From positions 62,001-126,000 of the forward strand of contig JAUTXW010002487.1 in NCBI GenBank assembly GCA_030620095.1: a DNA stretch of 64,000 nucleotides, in the 5' to 3' direction. A model generated the notes under the pieces. It made no database searches. It was given only the letters and a program-made list of their open reading frames with translations, and was not told the origin of the DNA. This document shows positions 13,901-24,061 of the stretch, piece after piece (the first letter of the stretch is position 1; each line of letters starts with the position of its first letter). A program made the translations under genes and the position numbers. Source of the stretch: Kuschelorhynchus macadamiae. Its lineage: Eukaryota > Arthropoda > Insecta > Coleoptera > Curculionidae.

Positions 13901-16900
13901 GCTATGCCGCGTACACACAGAACAACAGACCGACGGAAATGGGAGAACATGATTTTCGGGGTACAAACAATATTTCCCTTTAACAAAGGGAAGTAAAAAT
14001 AAAAATTTTTTCCTTTATTTATTTATTTATAGTTATTACAAGCCATAGAAAAGCAAAAAAATATAAAAAAGTACCATTTACGCGAACAATATAAAAAATA
14101 ACGTTTAAACAAATAACTTAATATTTTCGCAGCCAAGAGCCCAGAAATTCATTTTAGAATTCCTTAATATTTCTTCAGGTCAATTAGCATTTTTAGATTT
14201 GCTTTATGTACGCAACGGATAAATTTCCTAACCTCTTTTTAAATAATGGTTACTTCCATAGGCAAGAAATCATATACACATAAGAACTACTTTTTAGTTT
14301 TTTAAATTGTATTGGAGCCATTTCTTTACAAAATAATTACCGTAAATCAAATAAACAATTTCCTCGATGCAAATCCTCGTTTAGATAGAAATTACTTGTA
14401 CCGAGCATAATCTTAATGAGACATCTGTGTTGTCTCTAACTTCTCAATATACATGCTATCTAGTCTCCCCATACAAAAATAAGATACATAGGATGGGATT
14501 GAATAAGAGCATAATTTAATATTTTAAGGTGCTTCTCCGTAAAGATCTCTTTGGAACTTCTCAATATAAATATTATCTATTCTCCCCATACAAAAATAAG
14601 ATACATAGGATAGGATTGAATAAGAGCATAATATAATATTTTAAGATGTTTCTCCGTAAAGATCTCTATGGAAAACATAAATTTTAATATAAAACATCTA
14701 GCTTTTCAATCATCCCGGTCTGCCAAGTAACTACAACAACTCATACGCAACGCCCCTTAAACCACATAAGAGAAAAACAAGGCCGGAGGGCTAGTATCCA
14801 AAGCATGTATATTTTTGAAGTCCCGCCTGCCTGAAAACGTCTATCAAACATCAGTTTGTATTATTTTATAGTCCGTTATACTCTTTCTAAGGACCTTCTC
14901 AAACACTTTTCACAGATATTGGGGAGATTGGGCCGTGGATAAAATAGTTGCCCAAAATTAAAAATTAATAGTTTGTAGATATGGTATTTAATTAAAGAAT
15001 GTATACACCTCTACTGGTAATATGGTTCAATTTTCGGAGCACTTTTGGAATAAATAAATAAAAAATGGGTATCTTCAGAATAGTAAATAGTACAAGCAAG
15101 AATTCAAGCCGACGTCAGATCTTTCCTAAAACGGTTAAATAATTTATTTTGTCGGAGCGGAATACAGTGAGGACAAACTCCGTCGCCCCCAACTTTTGAA
15201 CTGCTTGGTATATTGCAATGAAATTTGGAACGATAATATCTGATCAAATTCTCCGTTTTTTGAAAAAAAAAACAACTTTAGATGGCAAGAAGACAGCTGG
15301 GTGCAGTTTCGATTTTTTTATGGAAGGGGGGTCGAGTGATATATCGTTTTAAAGGTGTTTTTTTATTTTTAATTCAACCCCCGATTTTGGAAACATTTGA
15401 TTCATCAGTTCTCAAAGAATAACCAATACCAAGTTTTAAATTTGATTTTCTGATACGTGGTTTAGTGCTGCACTTTATTCTAATATTTGACATTTTGAAA
15501 TGTGCTTTTCAAGTGTTTTAAAAGTTTCAGAAAATATCATATAATTGAAATGGCCTGTTCGTTAGAAGATAAAATCAAAGCAGTTATCATCTTTGGCGAG
15601 AGTAACCGTAATTATCACGCCGCTGTTCGCATCTTCAATGAATGCTTTCCGTAACGACCAACGTGCAGGATTTGTCAAAATTTCAAGTCATAGGGATGGT
15701 AAAATATGCCCCAAGATCTAGTGAAGACAGAAGTCCCAAGAATTAGCGAAAACGTGAAAGTTCGGGTCGTAGCTGAAATGGTAATCTTAGACAATGTACT
15801 AAGCAAGTAAATATTTCGCATTCGTCGGTTAAGAATATCCAATAGTTTCATCCTTATAAAAGGAGAATTGTCCAAGAATTAACCGAAGATGACCCTGGCA
15901 GACGACTAGAATTTTGCGAGATTACGACAGAAAGGATTACAGCAAATCGCAATTATCTGCGCCATATCTGATTTAGTGATGAGGGCACCGTTTTCTTAAA
16001 TAAAAAAGCACTCAAAATGGTAGATAGTTTCCTCAAACAAAGAAATGTTTGGGCGGGTATATTAAGTGACCATATCATAGGTCCCATATTTTTGGAAGGA
16101 AATTTAAACGGCTCCGCATATACTGCATGATACTGTTACTGCACTTATTGATGATGTTGTTGCTCAAAACCCACGTCATTTCCACTTTGGCATTACGTTT
16201 CAACAGGACGGTGCCCGGCCACATTATTTTAGAGCCACTAGAAATTACTTGGTCCGACAGAGTTCGTTCGCCAGATCTTACACCCCTTGACGATTTCATG
16301 TAAATCAAATCTTAAATTTTCAAAATGACTCCGGACTCTCTGGATCTATCATCGACGTGTGCCAGAATAAAACAGGAATAAAGGGAAGAATTCACTAATA
16401 GGATGTTCATTTGTCAAGACGTGCAAAGCGGATATTTACAACATCTTTTAAAATGAAAATTTGGCGTTTTTTTTTTCTGCTTGTTTCAATTTTTTAATAT
16501 TCGTTTTATCAGTTTTTTATAAATTGTTATACTGTTTTAATAAAATATTTACCGTTTCATTTTCGTGCTGTTGATTGCCAGATGACAATGAAGTTTTGTG
16601 GCAACAAGACGGTGCTCCTTACCATAATATTAATCTTATAACTCGCTTCCTAAAAACTAGATTTTCTGTCTGGCTTGGAAGGTTTGGAAGTATAAGATAG
16701 TCAGCCAACAGACCGGAATTAACAGTTATGGATACTTTTTGAGGGGTTTCCTCAAGGGTAAATTGAGAGATAAAGCACCCGAAGAATCAACACCTACACG
16801 TTACAGAACAGAAGAAATAAGAGTGTTAAACACAAATGATCAGATTATATTTTGGCTGCAATCGAAAAACAAAAACGTATTAATGGTGTTTCTTATGAAA

Positions 16901-19900
16901 TGAACTGTGTTCCTTTTTACTTAAAATATCATAACTTAAATTTCGTAAATGAACTATACCGTACAACGAATCCATCACTTCATTCGAAGCATTTATAGAA
17001 ATAGTAATAAATGCGGGATTCAGGTCAAACTCTCGTATTGCAGGTATACTTTTCGGTTAGCTAACAATAGAAAAATGACATAAAACAATATAAACTATTT
17101 TATAATAATTTTATAGCATATTATTTATTATCAAAACTTCTAGCAAACCCATTTATCAACTTCATATTTTTCGCAGGTAATAAATAGATTAGTAAATCTG
17201 AACACGGCTATAAGATATGCAGTAAAAGAAGACGGGCCCTTGACGTCATCAATTGGATTGGAGGCAGTTGGTTTTGTTCCAACTAAATACGCTAACCGAT
17301 CAGATGATTGGCCTGACATGGAGTTTATGGTTGTTAGTACAACAACGGCAGCTGATGGAGGTAATAATTGAGTAACCTGCGATAGAATATTAGATTTAAA
17401 GTCAAGTATGGAAAAGGGTTGGTTTAAGCACATGAAGTACCATTAAGGCCAATTGAAAAGGATGTTCAACAAAACGGAAAAATTAAGAAATTTATTTTTA
17501 TTTTATTTTCGTGATGGATCTGTCGAGTATTAAGAAGGTTTTCCTAGTCAATCTATTTGACAAGATTATAAAAGTATCTTCAAACAAACGTTTATTTACT
17601 ATATACGTGCCTTTTAAGCAAATGGTCGATAACTCTTTTTGAACAAGTATACATCCATACATGACATATATACATCCAAATATTAGGTCAATAAACCCTC
17701 TCTCTCTTATCTATCATGACAACTAGTGTCTGCTAGGCAACCATATTTTATAGTATAAATTACTATTTGGCCACCCTTTCCACCTTTCCTGATATCATGT
17801 ATGAAGTTGTTTCTGCTCATTTTTAGCCACTAGATAAGCTGGTTTCTTTCCTTTGTTTTTCTGTTTTCTGCAATCGACACTAGGTCATCTGTTATATATT
17901 TTAAGCTGTTCATAATTTATTTGTTTACCTTTATTATTATTGCTATTATTGATTAATCCTGTATATATTTTTCACTGTCAATTGGGATAGAAAAATAGAG
18001 GTAATGCCATATTTACGTCAATGCATCAATCATTGAAGTACAACTTTATTAATTTACACTATAAATAAGGACATTAACAACTTGACGACGAGTACCAACG
18101 AAAGAATACACTATCTAGTTTACAAAAAAATAGGATGGCTCCTCTCATAACAGCGTTAAGTACACTAGTGGTTACCCTCCAACAACAAAACTCCTCTAAT
18201 AATTACAACACAGTTAGAGAAGTACTCCAAAAACAAGCATTTACTTTTGAATGATTTGAGGAAAGAATACAAGATTTTGAAACATATTGTCAACGACTAG
18301 AAAACTATTTTAAAATATAAGGTTGAGTTAAGGAAAACAATAAAACTAGTGAAGCATCACCAGATTTGCCGGCATCAAAATTACATGGAGAATTAATTTC
18401 TCTACTTAAAAATCATTTATTTCCAAAAAAAAACATCCTAAAATAGCAACATAAATTTTTCTCCAGGCTTCAAGCACCAGGTGAGTCAATATCATCTTAT
18501 ATTGCTTCTTTGAAAGAAATAGGTAGTCAAATCATGCGATTTCAACAGTGAATGTTATTAATGTAATAAATGCACACCATCTATTATTCATTTTTTACTT
18601 CGGGCGCAATTTATCCGAGGCATTAACGACACAGAAATAAGAGAATACATTTTACAAGAAAATTATATTGTGTTTGAAACAACTTCAGACATTGTTTTAT
18701 CCACTTAAGCTTCAAAAGTTCAAATGCACATCTTTAAATACTGTAAATGAAATCAGATTAAGCAACAATTCGGGCCAATCAAAAAATTATAACCGAATAC
18801 AATTTTTAATCAATAAACCTAAAACAAAACATTTCAATGTAATCCTAGGACAGTTAGGATCATATTACTTTAGATTATTATGAAAAAAGCAAATTACTTT
18901 GCTGAACTTGTGGCAAGAAACGACATATTGCAAAAGTGTGTTCAAAAACATTACTTAAATATAAATAATCTCCAGTTAATGGTATCGAAGATGACAGGTT
19001 CAGAATCATCACATAGCTTTTCCATAAATCAAATTATCGGCTTTTCAGAGAAACTTCCCCTCTATATATGAACTGAATATGTATATAGAGGTAAACATAA
19101 ATGCCAGGCCATTTAAATTCGAGAATGATACTGAAAGTTTAGTGATAAAAAGATATTATGACGGTCTACATTTGAATAGTTTTTTAAAAGATACCAATAT
19201 GTGTTTTCGATCTTATATCAAGTAAATATTTAAACCATTAGGTGTTACCAACGTTTCAGATCCATATGGAAAAACACAGTTTTTAGGAGGCTTGTGTGTT
19301 GATATTTCAAATATATCATCAACTTCTTCTGGACAATTTTCAGTTGATGAAAATATGAACAAATATCAAGAAGTTTTTCAACCCGGTATTAACAAACTTT
19401 TAACTGTGCTTTACAACAAAGAAAATGCCAGACTAATTTTTATTAAACCACGTTGCTCTCAAGGAAGAACTTTATAAAGAATTGGATCTTGAACATGAAG
19501 ACATTATACAGAAAATAAATCATTCCGGGTGGGGCACACCTTTGGGTATTGTCTCAAAAGCAAATACAAAATTAAGGCTCTCTGCAGATTATAAAGTTAC
19601 CGTAAATCAATAGTTACAAGACAATAGATACCCTATTCTAAAAATTGAAGATTAATTTACTAAAATGGAAGGAGGAAAATATTTTTGCACCCTAGATTCC
19701 CAAAGCATATCTTCATGTTCCAGATAATAATGCCAGTTTAAAAATCCAGGCGATTTAACACACCGAAGTACATATTACAAAAATATGACCTCCATCTAAA
19801 CAAGGAAAAATGTAGTAGATTTTTTCAAAAAAAATTAAATATTTGGGATATATAATTTCAGAACACGGATTCAAAAAATCGGATGACAAGGTAAAGTCTA

Positions 19901-21415
19901 TTGTAGCGGCACCACGTCCAAAAAGTGTATTGACGATTTTAAATAGTAGTATTTAAATCTGATCATCCGGCGCTTTTTATACCGCTTAGCTTCCAGTAAA
20001 CCAGGCTTAAAGATTTGCTCTGTTAGTATCCTACTTCCCTGTATAGATCGAAATCATGCACATTTTCTTAGCGTCTACACTATTTTGGAAAATCTCCGTT
20101 ACCTTCACTGCGCCTGAAACGATTTGTAATTCAGCGTAGTTGTCCTCTTTCATAGTAAGTCTTTAGTTTGTACCAAGTTGCCAGAAAAGCAATCAAGATT
20201 ATCAAGTAGTTATTTTTGTATGAGGTATATTGTTGTACATCCAAGGTTTTATGCAACAGACTGTAGTGGGCTTGTCTATGCTTTCACCCAACCTTCATGT
20301 ACACCTCGTGTGCGCGTTTTATTTTTATCTATGGACAGACGAAGGTCGAAAAGCTCAGTTACGTCGATGAAATATAATAAGTGCTAATATATAAACAATA
20401 AACATATAAAATCCCTTCAGTTATATTACTCTCTTATTATTGAGAGAATAAGGCTAAAATTAGATGCGATTGAGTACATTAGTGATATAATAAGCAGTTT
20501 TCAATTATTGCTTCGAATAACTCTAAATATTTTAAATAATGTAATACCGTGCGTTATGTTTTCTATTATAACAAAAGTAATTATGGCGATAATAATAAAA
20601 CATTACACAAGCATACCAATATCAAGTATAATGGTGTGATTTCCATTTGCAAAAATTTTAGTAGTATATTAAGTATCACAAGTCGACTTTTGATAAATGC
20701 ATAGAATTAAACTTTAACCAACAATTTCTTTTTAGGAACACAAGTCAAAAAAGCTCATGGCCTCACAGACGAATACTATAAAGAAGTGTTCTCTGATATC
20801 AACTATCGTGACACGTTTGGAATTTTTCCCATGATGCTGCGTCCCAAATCTCGTGGAGAGATCAAGTTAAGTTCAAATAATCCGCTCGATTACCCCCTCC
20901 TCTATCATAACTACTTGACGCATCCTCACGATGTTAATGTACTTAGAGAAGGGGTAAAAGCAGCCATAGCTTATGGAAATACCGAAGCAATGAAGAGGTT
21001 CGGATCCAGATTTTACGAAAAACAAAATAGGGTACCCAATTGCAAGCATCTTCCAGCGTACACTGACGAATATTGGAACTGTTTTATTAGGCAGTATACT
21101 TTATCTATTTATCACTACTCTTGTACAGCCAGAATGGGACCCACAGAAGATCCATATGCTGTGGTGGATCCGCATTTGAGGGTTTATGGAATTTCTGGCC
21201 TGAGAGTTATTGATGCTTCAATTATGCCTATGATACCCAATGGAAATATTAATGCTCCTACCATTATGATAGGAGAGAAAGGAGCAGATTTGGTAAAAAG
21301 TTATTGGTGGGGAGTGGGAAGAAGAAAAAGAGACTTAAGTGACCAAATTCATCCAGAAGTTAAGTTTAATGCTAGATTGCGGGATGAGGGAAATGTGACT
21401 AGAGTTACTGTATAG
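1841..21415 (+). CDS. GMC oxidoreductase, glucose dehydrogenase-like (9 coding exons)
   Basis: FAD-dependent glucose-methanol-choline oxidoreductase; substrate unknown. Coding exons: 1841-1987, 2757-2956, 4652-4786, 6431-6546, 6734-6890, 8127-8274, 12972-13175, 17177-17360, 20736-21415. They total 1971 nt (656 residues plus TAG), and every junction is GT/AG and phase-consistent. Residues about 14-40 form a hydrophobic N-terminal segment (signal peptide or anchor), suggesting the secretory route. G64-x-G66-x-x-G69 is the ADP-binding motif. RGKVLGGSS at 136-144 belongs to GMC signature 1, and SAGAINSPQLLMLSGIGP at 312-329 is signature 2. H557 (in YHYSCTARMGP) and N603 (in NGNINAPTIM) align with the choline oxidase His466/Asn510 pair. 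The length is normal for insect GMC proteins. The many transposons all lie in introns and none breaks the frame. The exact paralogue cannot be named from sequence alone. Confidence 0.93.
2411..2569. mobile_element. short MITE with CAGTGGCGT termini, in GMC intron 1
   Basis: Begins CAGTGGCGTATTTAG and ends in CACCACTG, an imperfect inverted match. The interior carries a gagctcggacc segment that recurs in reverse complement near 28.47 kb and 28.53 kb, so this is a repeated family. CAGTGGCG-type ends occur in several cut-and-paste superfamilies; the superfamily is not resolved. Confidence 0.55.
2757..2956 (+). CDS. GMC gene 1, coding exon 2 (FAD-binding motif)
   Basis: The acceptor follows tttcag. 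The exon opens with YDFIVIGSGSAG, the Rossmann-type FAD-binding beta-alpha-beta motif, and continues to LLLEAGG and LDWGYK. The donor at 2957 (GTAAGT) is preferred over the overlapping GT at 2961 because only the first keeps the frame (AA plus G gives Lys116). Confidence 0.9.
2957..4651 (+). other. GMC intron 2 with a diverged direct repeat
   Basis: Intron. It contains a direct repeat of about 95 bp at 3860-3957 and 4292-4385 (both start GTGTATCTCTTA and share aatataagaaaatg). A short repeated GCTGAG...TTTTTCG...AAGAAGC motif occurs near 3510 and 3617. No gene is seen. Confidence 0.5.
4652..4786 (+). CDS. GMC gene 1, coding exon 3 (GMC signature 1)
   Basis: Encodes TEPQPTAC...RGKVLGGSSVLNTMLYIRGNRRDYD, the first GMC signature region that contacts FAD. 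The acceptor AG is at 4650-4651 and the donor is GTAAAT at 4787. Open frame upstream of 4652 is intronic. Confidence 0.9.
4787..6430 (+). other. GMC intron 3
   Basis: AT-rich intron. The only structure noted is the 100-bp hairpin at 5834-5933. Reading frames in the 5.1-5.4 kb stretch match no family I know. Confidence 0.4.
5834..5933. repeat. hairpin-forming inverted repeat
   Basis: The arms at 5834-5865 and 5904-5933 both begin (reading inward) GTATTATAAGG and end GGTCGAC. The 38-bp centre is itself partly palindromic around CTCGAG. It may be a very short foldback MITE. Confidence 0.5.
6431..6546 (+). CDS. GMC gene 1, coding exon 4
   Basis: The acceptor follows tatttctag. It encodes WAQFGNEGWSYEEILPYFKKSED, the usual GMC block after signature 1, through RYHATG. 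The donor is GTAGGG at 6547. Confidence 0.9.
6734..6890 (+). CDS. GMC gene 1, coding exon 5
   Basis: The acceptor follows gtttcag after a short intron of 187 bp. It encodes GYQTVQDCPYNTPL through TGFALWQLTMRRGTR. The donor is GTTGGT at 6891. Confidence 0.9.
6925..7055. repeat. cluster of CGTCTC/GAGACG motifs
   Basis: Just after exon 5, more than ten copies of GTCTCG or CGAGAC in both orientations form a local GC-rich island in AT-rich intron. The rest of this intron (to 8126) shows no gene. Confidence 0.5.
8127..8274 (+). CDS. GMC gene 1, coding exon 6
   Basis: The acceptor follows tttttttag. It encodes CSTAKAFLRPIRLRKNFHLS through YGVEFIKNGQKH. The donor is GTATGT at 8275, phase 0. Confidence 0.9.
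8275..10014 (+). other. GMC intron 6, left part
   Basis: No gene. A mariner-like terminus (TATACAAGGTGTC) at about 8281 has no partner that I can see. Frames at 9.03-9.53 kb on either strand have no recognisable family. They lie next to the LINE fragment that follows and may be its decayed continuation. Confidence 0.3.
10015..10260 (-). pseudogene. LINE endonuclease-domain fragment
   Basis: The minus-strand frame reads PTSNNACLDNIFVS and then PNLSDHKGQI. This matches the end of the apurinic-type endonuclease of non-LTR retrotransposons, where a D-N-I-F/Y block is followed by the catalytic S-D-H. Only this block is convincing. The clade is not resolved, and any continuation toward lower coordinates is too decayed to read. 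Confidence 0.5.
10467..12528 (+). mobile_element. mariner-like element with very long inverted repeats
   Basis: The ends TATACAG...GTGATCATGT (left) and ACATGATCAC...CTGTATA (right) are inverted copies. The similarity continues inward for roughly 450 bp on each side; for example, segments near 10560 and 12450, near 10690 and 12310, and near 10900 and 12140 are inverted matches. TA flanks both sides. The interior holds a broken transposase. The element lies wholly inside GMC intron 6. Confidence 0.8.
11155..12080 (+). pseudogene. broken mariner-like transposase
   Basis: The frames contain IYGEV...GRDASRLYEERFTD, then IRETGSVKIKR (N-terminal helix-turn-helix region), an FLLTRLSLQ-type stretch where the first catalytic block should be, LWFQHDGAPTHFSLHVRKHL (second catalytic Asp in QHDGAPTHF) and WPARSPYLTR before DFF (third block). 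Several stops and frameshifts separate these pieces, so it is not functional. It belongs to the insect mariner-like group with WFQHDGAPAHF and WPARSPDLTPLDFF blocks. Confidence 0.8.
12529..12971 (+). other. GMC intron 6, right part
   Basis: No gene. A TAATTCTTAG stretch near 12572 and CTAAGAATAAGAATTA near 12900 are roughly inverted, so this may be a small decayed MITE. Confidence 0.3.
12972..13175 (+). CDS. GMC gene 1, coding exon 7 (GMC signature 2)
   Basis: The acceptor follows cattttag and the exon ends CTG|GTAAG. It encodes VVLAKKEVILSAGAINSPQL and LMLSGIGP (signature 2), then GVGKNLQDH, a conserved FAD-domain block. Preceded by a 4.7-kb intron that holds a mariner element. Confidence 0.92.
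13640..14000 (+). repeat. satellite-unit element, copy A
   Basis: Two degenerate units built on the theme gcCGCCATTTTGTTCC...ATATTGGAT, accAAAATTTTACCAGTTcATCCCTATG, TTGATTTTTGTgcAAAATTTGAAGTcAATCGGATAAGcAGTTTTT. They are followed by the family tail (ATGCCGCG, an ACCGACGGAAATGGGA block) and a terminal hairpin CCCTTTAACAAAGGG at about 13976-13990. Confidence 0.7.
14100..14700 (-). pseudogene. LINE C-terminal fragment with internal tandem duplication
   Basis: The minus-strand frames read LKILNYALIQSHPMYLIFVWG, which resembles the LYYALIQSHLxYGIxVWG block downstream of the RT palm in CR1/jockey-group LINEs. A weak LYNxLPxEVK-like region follows. The block occurs twice because 117 bp are duplicated in tandem. 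Confidence 0.45.
14438..14671. repeat. 117-bp tandem duplication
   Basis: Two copies, 14438-14554 and 14555-14671, both starting AACTTCTCAATAT and ending CTCT(T/A)TGG, about 93% identical. The unit length is divisible by three, so it repeats 39 codons of the LINE remnant in frame. Confidence 0.85.
15540..16460 (+). pseudogene. mariner-like transposase remnant 2
   Basis: Starts MACSLEDKIKAVIIFGES (N-terminal HTH region). It continues through IVQELTEDDPGRRLEFCEI, FSDEGTVF (first catalytic Asp), NVWAGILSDHIIGPIFLEGNLNG, QQDGARPHYF in a shifted frame (second Asp), and an RSPDLTPLDDF-like third block. Multiple stops and frameshifts show it is dead. Termini are not resolved; GC-richer DNA at about 15150 may be its left end. 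Confidence 0.8.
16575..16915 (+). pseudogene. mariner-like transposase remnant 3 (C-terminal part)
   Basis: Begins abruptly at VLWQQDGAPYHNINLITRFL (second catalytic block) and runs through an LGRFGSI stretch and a degraded third block. It is a 5'-truncated copy lying directly after remnant 2 on the same strand but from a different subfamily. Stops interrupt it. Confidence 0.7.
17177..17360 (+). CDS. GMC gene 1, coding exon 8 (substrate domain)
   Basis: The acceptor follows ttttcgcag. It encodes a substrate-domain stretch including KEDGPLTSSIGLEAVGFVPT and DWPDMEFM. The donor is GTAATA at 17361. The 4.0-kb intron before it holds LINE and mariner remnants, and the 3.4-kb intron after it holds a gypsy remnant. 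Confidence 0.9.
17361..18130 (+). other. GMC intron 8, left part, possible gypsy LTR or leader
   Basis: No gene. The stretch 17860-18120 just before the gag start could be the 5' LTR end and leader. CTTGACGACGAG at about 18081 resembles the leader seen after gypsy LTRs, but no LTR pair was found. Confidence 0.3.
18131..19965 (+). pseudogene. degraded Ty3/gypsy LTR retrotransposon (gag-pol)
   Basis: Gag begins at ATG 18131 (MAPLITALSTLVVTLQQQN). It is followed by FEERIQDFETYCQRLENYF and, in another frame, LRAQFIRGINDTEIREYILQEN, a gypsy gag block. Pol pieces follow: NKYQEVFQPGINKL, NHSGWGTPLGIVSKAN, LRLSADYKVTVN, NRYPILKIEDxFTKMEGGKYFCTLD (RT fingers and motif A region), then LHLNKEKCSRFF and a YISEHGF-like block. 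The sequence between the RT core and LHLNKEK is missing, including the YxDD site. There is no RNase H or integrase. Many stops; not functional. Confidence 0.8.
19966..20735 (+). other. GMC intron 8, right part
   Basis: The gypsy similarity ends abruptly near 19965. A GC-richer stretch at 20000-20390 has no readable protein and could be LTR or MITE sequence. AT-rich intron follows up to the exon 9 acceptor. Confidence 0.3.
20736..21415 (+). CDS. GMC gene 1, terminal coding exon 9 (catalytic residues)
   Basis: The acceptor follows cttttttag. This is the largest exon (227 codons with the stop). It encodes the C-terminal half of the substrate domain, the catalytic His557 block, GLRVIDASIMP, the Asn603 block, and a basic tail containing GRRKRD. 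The stop is TAG at 21413-21415. Confidence 0.93.
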
Positions 21416-21564
21416 AGAAGTGAGACAGAACAAATTTAGTGAATTAGGCTAAGTCATAATTTAGGAAAAAACATTTAAAAACAAAACGTATATATATTTT
21501 AATTATAAATGGGTCGTTTTTGCTATTTTCATATTAAGCTACTAAACTCTATATAATATAAGCT

Positions 21565-21570
21565 AATAAA
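21565..21570 (+). terminator. probable polyadenylation signal of GMC gene 1
   Basis: AATAAA lies 150 bp after the stop codon. It is the first canonical signal on this strand after the stop, before the LINE remnant that starts near 21690. Confidence 0.55.
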
Positions 21571-21689
21571 ACTATTAAATTTAGTTGAAACTTTAGCTAA
21601 CAGGTTATTTTAGAACTCCCTATATTTACAAATATACTCAGGGCTAGTTTATAGCTGTAAGAATATGCAGATGCTCCTTCGTACTCTTT

Positions 21690-23060
21690 AATAACACCAT
21701 TTTCATGCACGTCTCTTCTAAAGCCGAATATTTTATAAAATGATTTCTAACATAATTTCCCATTCAAACAATCATTGATCTTCACCATTTCGCATCGCCA
21801 TACCGATTATATTATACAAAATCTAGGAAATTAACTTTCGGTTTTCTATGGCTCTGCCAAGAAACGATTTAAAGTGGACTGTGTTCAATTTAGGGCCCTC
21901 AGACTTACGTAATGAACCGCCCTTATGTATTCGACGTAAAATCCTGGCCGAAAAGTTTGTAATTAGAAATATAATAAGAAACAATGCTTTGATTGATAAA
22001 ATTTACAAATTATGTATTTCGAATCTCACCTTATCATTTTGGTCACATAAAAATGGCCCATCATTAGCCGAAGCATTTACATCCACTAGCAGACAGCATG
22101 ATTTTGTAATTAAAAATGATGCCCATTTTATGTTTAAAGCTTCTTTAGAAATAAGTTAAATAAAACACAAATTGCCTTACCTCAATTTACATATTTTCAA
22201 TCATTAAACTCAATAATACTAAAAGTGTTTTAGATGATTATAAAAGCGTTTGTAAAGTTTTCACTGACGGCTCCAAAGGTGAAAAAGGTGTGTCTGTTGT
22301 ACATTCAGTATTCCTCAAGACAACATAATTCAACAATTTAAATGTAATGACATTGCATCAATCTATACAGCTGGGGCTTTTGCAATATTAAAATCACTAG
22401 AGTGATAAAAAGGTTACAATTTTGTCAGATTCACAATCTGTACTCTTGTCCAATTGTCGCAAACATCCTCAATTACCTTTCAAAACTTTATTCCAATGAA
22501 GCGGAAATAATTTTTATATGGGTGCAGAGCCACACTGGTATAGCTGGCAATGAATAAGTTGATAAGGCTGCAAAGGAAGCATGTTCCTGTGAACTGGGAA
22601 TTAATGATATCCCTTATTCTGATGTATTCGCGTATATTAGAAGTAAAAACCATCAAGATTGGGAAAGAAATTATCAGGAATATTTTAATAATACCCAAAA
22701 TACATATACATCAATATATCCTGAACTCAACCAAAAGACTTTGATTCACTATTTAAATATTTCAAGACACTTATGTGTATCTTATTTTCGATTCCTAGAT
22801 GGGCATGCAAATGTCAATAGTCACCTTTTCAAAATGAGTCTTAGCAATAATCCTCTATGCTCTTGTGATAATGAAAGCTACGGCGATTTAAAACAGCGTT
22901 TATTCAATTGCAAGCTCAACACACAAACTGTATCCTAAATAATTTCAAAATTAGGTCAATTAAAATTACTGCCCATGAGAAAGTATATTCTTAGAGTACT
23001 TAAAAAGATGCAGCATAAGAGTTTATACTATTTAGAATTAATACGCTAGGTAGCTTTGTT
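21690..23060 (+). pseudogene. LINE remnant with RNase H domain (I/jockey group)
   Basis: RT C-terminal end: an LDSVQNxALRL-like block (here LDCVQFRALRLT in shifted frames), then PPLCIRRKILAEKFVIRN. RNase H follows: FTDGSKG, IYTAGAFAIL, LSDSQSVLL, FIWVQSHTGIAGNE, VDKAAKEA. The catalytic Glu expected in YTAEAFA is Gly here, and stops interrupt the frame. The last part (LNQKTLIHYLNISRH...FRFLDGHANVNSHLFKM...CSCDNE) is the usual region after RNase H. 5'-truncated, dead, and immediately downstream of the GMC gene. Confidence 0.85.
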
Positions 23061-24061
23061 TACCTATCCCTGGGTTATCGTGGGTTTTGGGTTCTATTTG
23101 AGGGTAGATTAGGTTAATCTTAAATAAATGCTCGAACGACTGTTTTAATTGATGCAAAATATGATCAATTACTTCATTAATTAAATAGCCTGACAATCGT
23201 ATATAAATGAGTTTTGCTCAAAGCCAACAAAAAACTTTGAAAGTGTGCCACTCTATCAAAAAACATTTCCCAAATAGGTCTTCCCGTCTAAGTACAAACC
23301 CTTTTCTATTATGAGCAAAACATTATCTTAAAAGCTAATGTCATCTGCCAAAAAAAAGTCCACTGTAAAAGTAATATAAAAAATGTATTTGTTATTTTGT
23401 TTATTTATAGTTTTGTTTTCTTATTTTTCGTTAAGAGATATGTCAGGAATGAAATTGTAAAATAAAATATTAATTTTCTGCAAAGCCATAAAAACAAAAA
23501 AAACATTGTTTATTTTAATTATTAATGAAATAATATTCTCATACTCAGTGAGGTTTAACATAAAGCAAACTAAAGCCAAAAAAAAAATAGTTCTTGGACG
23601 TAGATTGTGCCAAATTGGTATTCCTCTTCGACGGGTTACGTTTCACATCTTCAGAAAGCTTTAATGCTCATGGACAAAACAGTAATATTGAACAGTAAAG
23701 ATCCCTGAAGACACCTCGCGCAACTAAACAGAAGTAATTCCAATTTGATACGACCGAAATATATCTAGTTCAAACGAGAGTAATAAATTATAATAATATT
23801 TTATTTTAAATTGTATTTTTTATTCTTAGACTTCATATTTAAATAGCATTTAAGTTATTTAAAAAAAATACGAATACAAAATTTTAAAATTATGTTATTC
23901 GATTTGATGAAGAGATGCGCGTATGTCTCAGGCCCTGTAGCTATAGTTTCAATAAAATTATATCGATGTTAAATGTCATCGAGAAAAAACGACCTATCTA
24001 CCGTTTTCAACTAGTCAAAGGGTAATTATGTTATGTTATAAATAGGATTACCGTACATATT

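Noticed and set aside
23600..23770. Hammerhead ribozyme on the minus strand
   Set aside because: CTGAAGA and GAAAC are separated by only three bases, leaving no room for stem II, so it is at best a decayed Penelope end.
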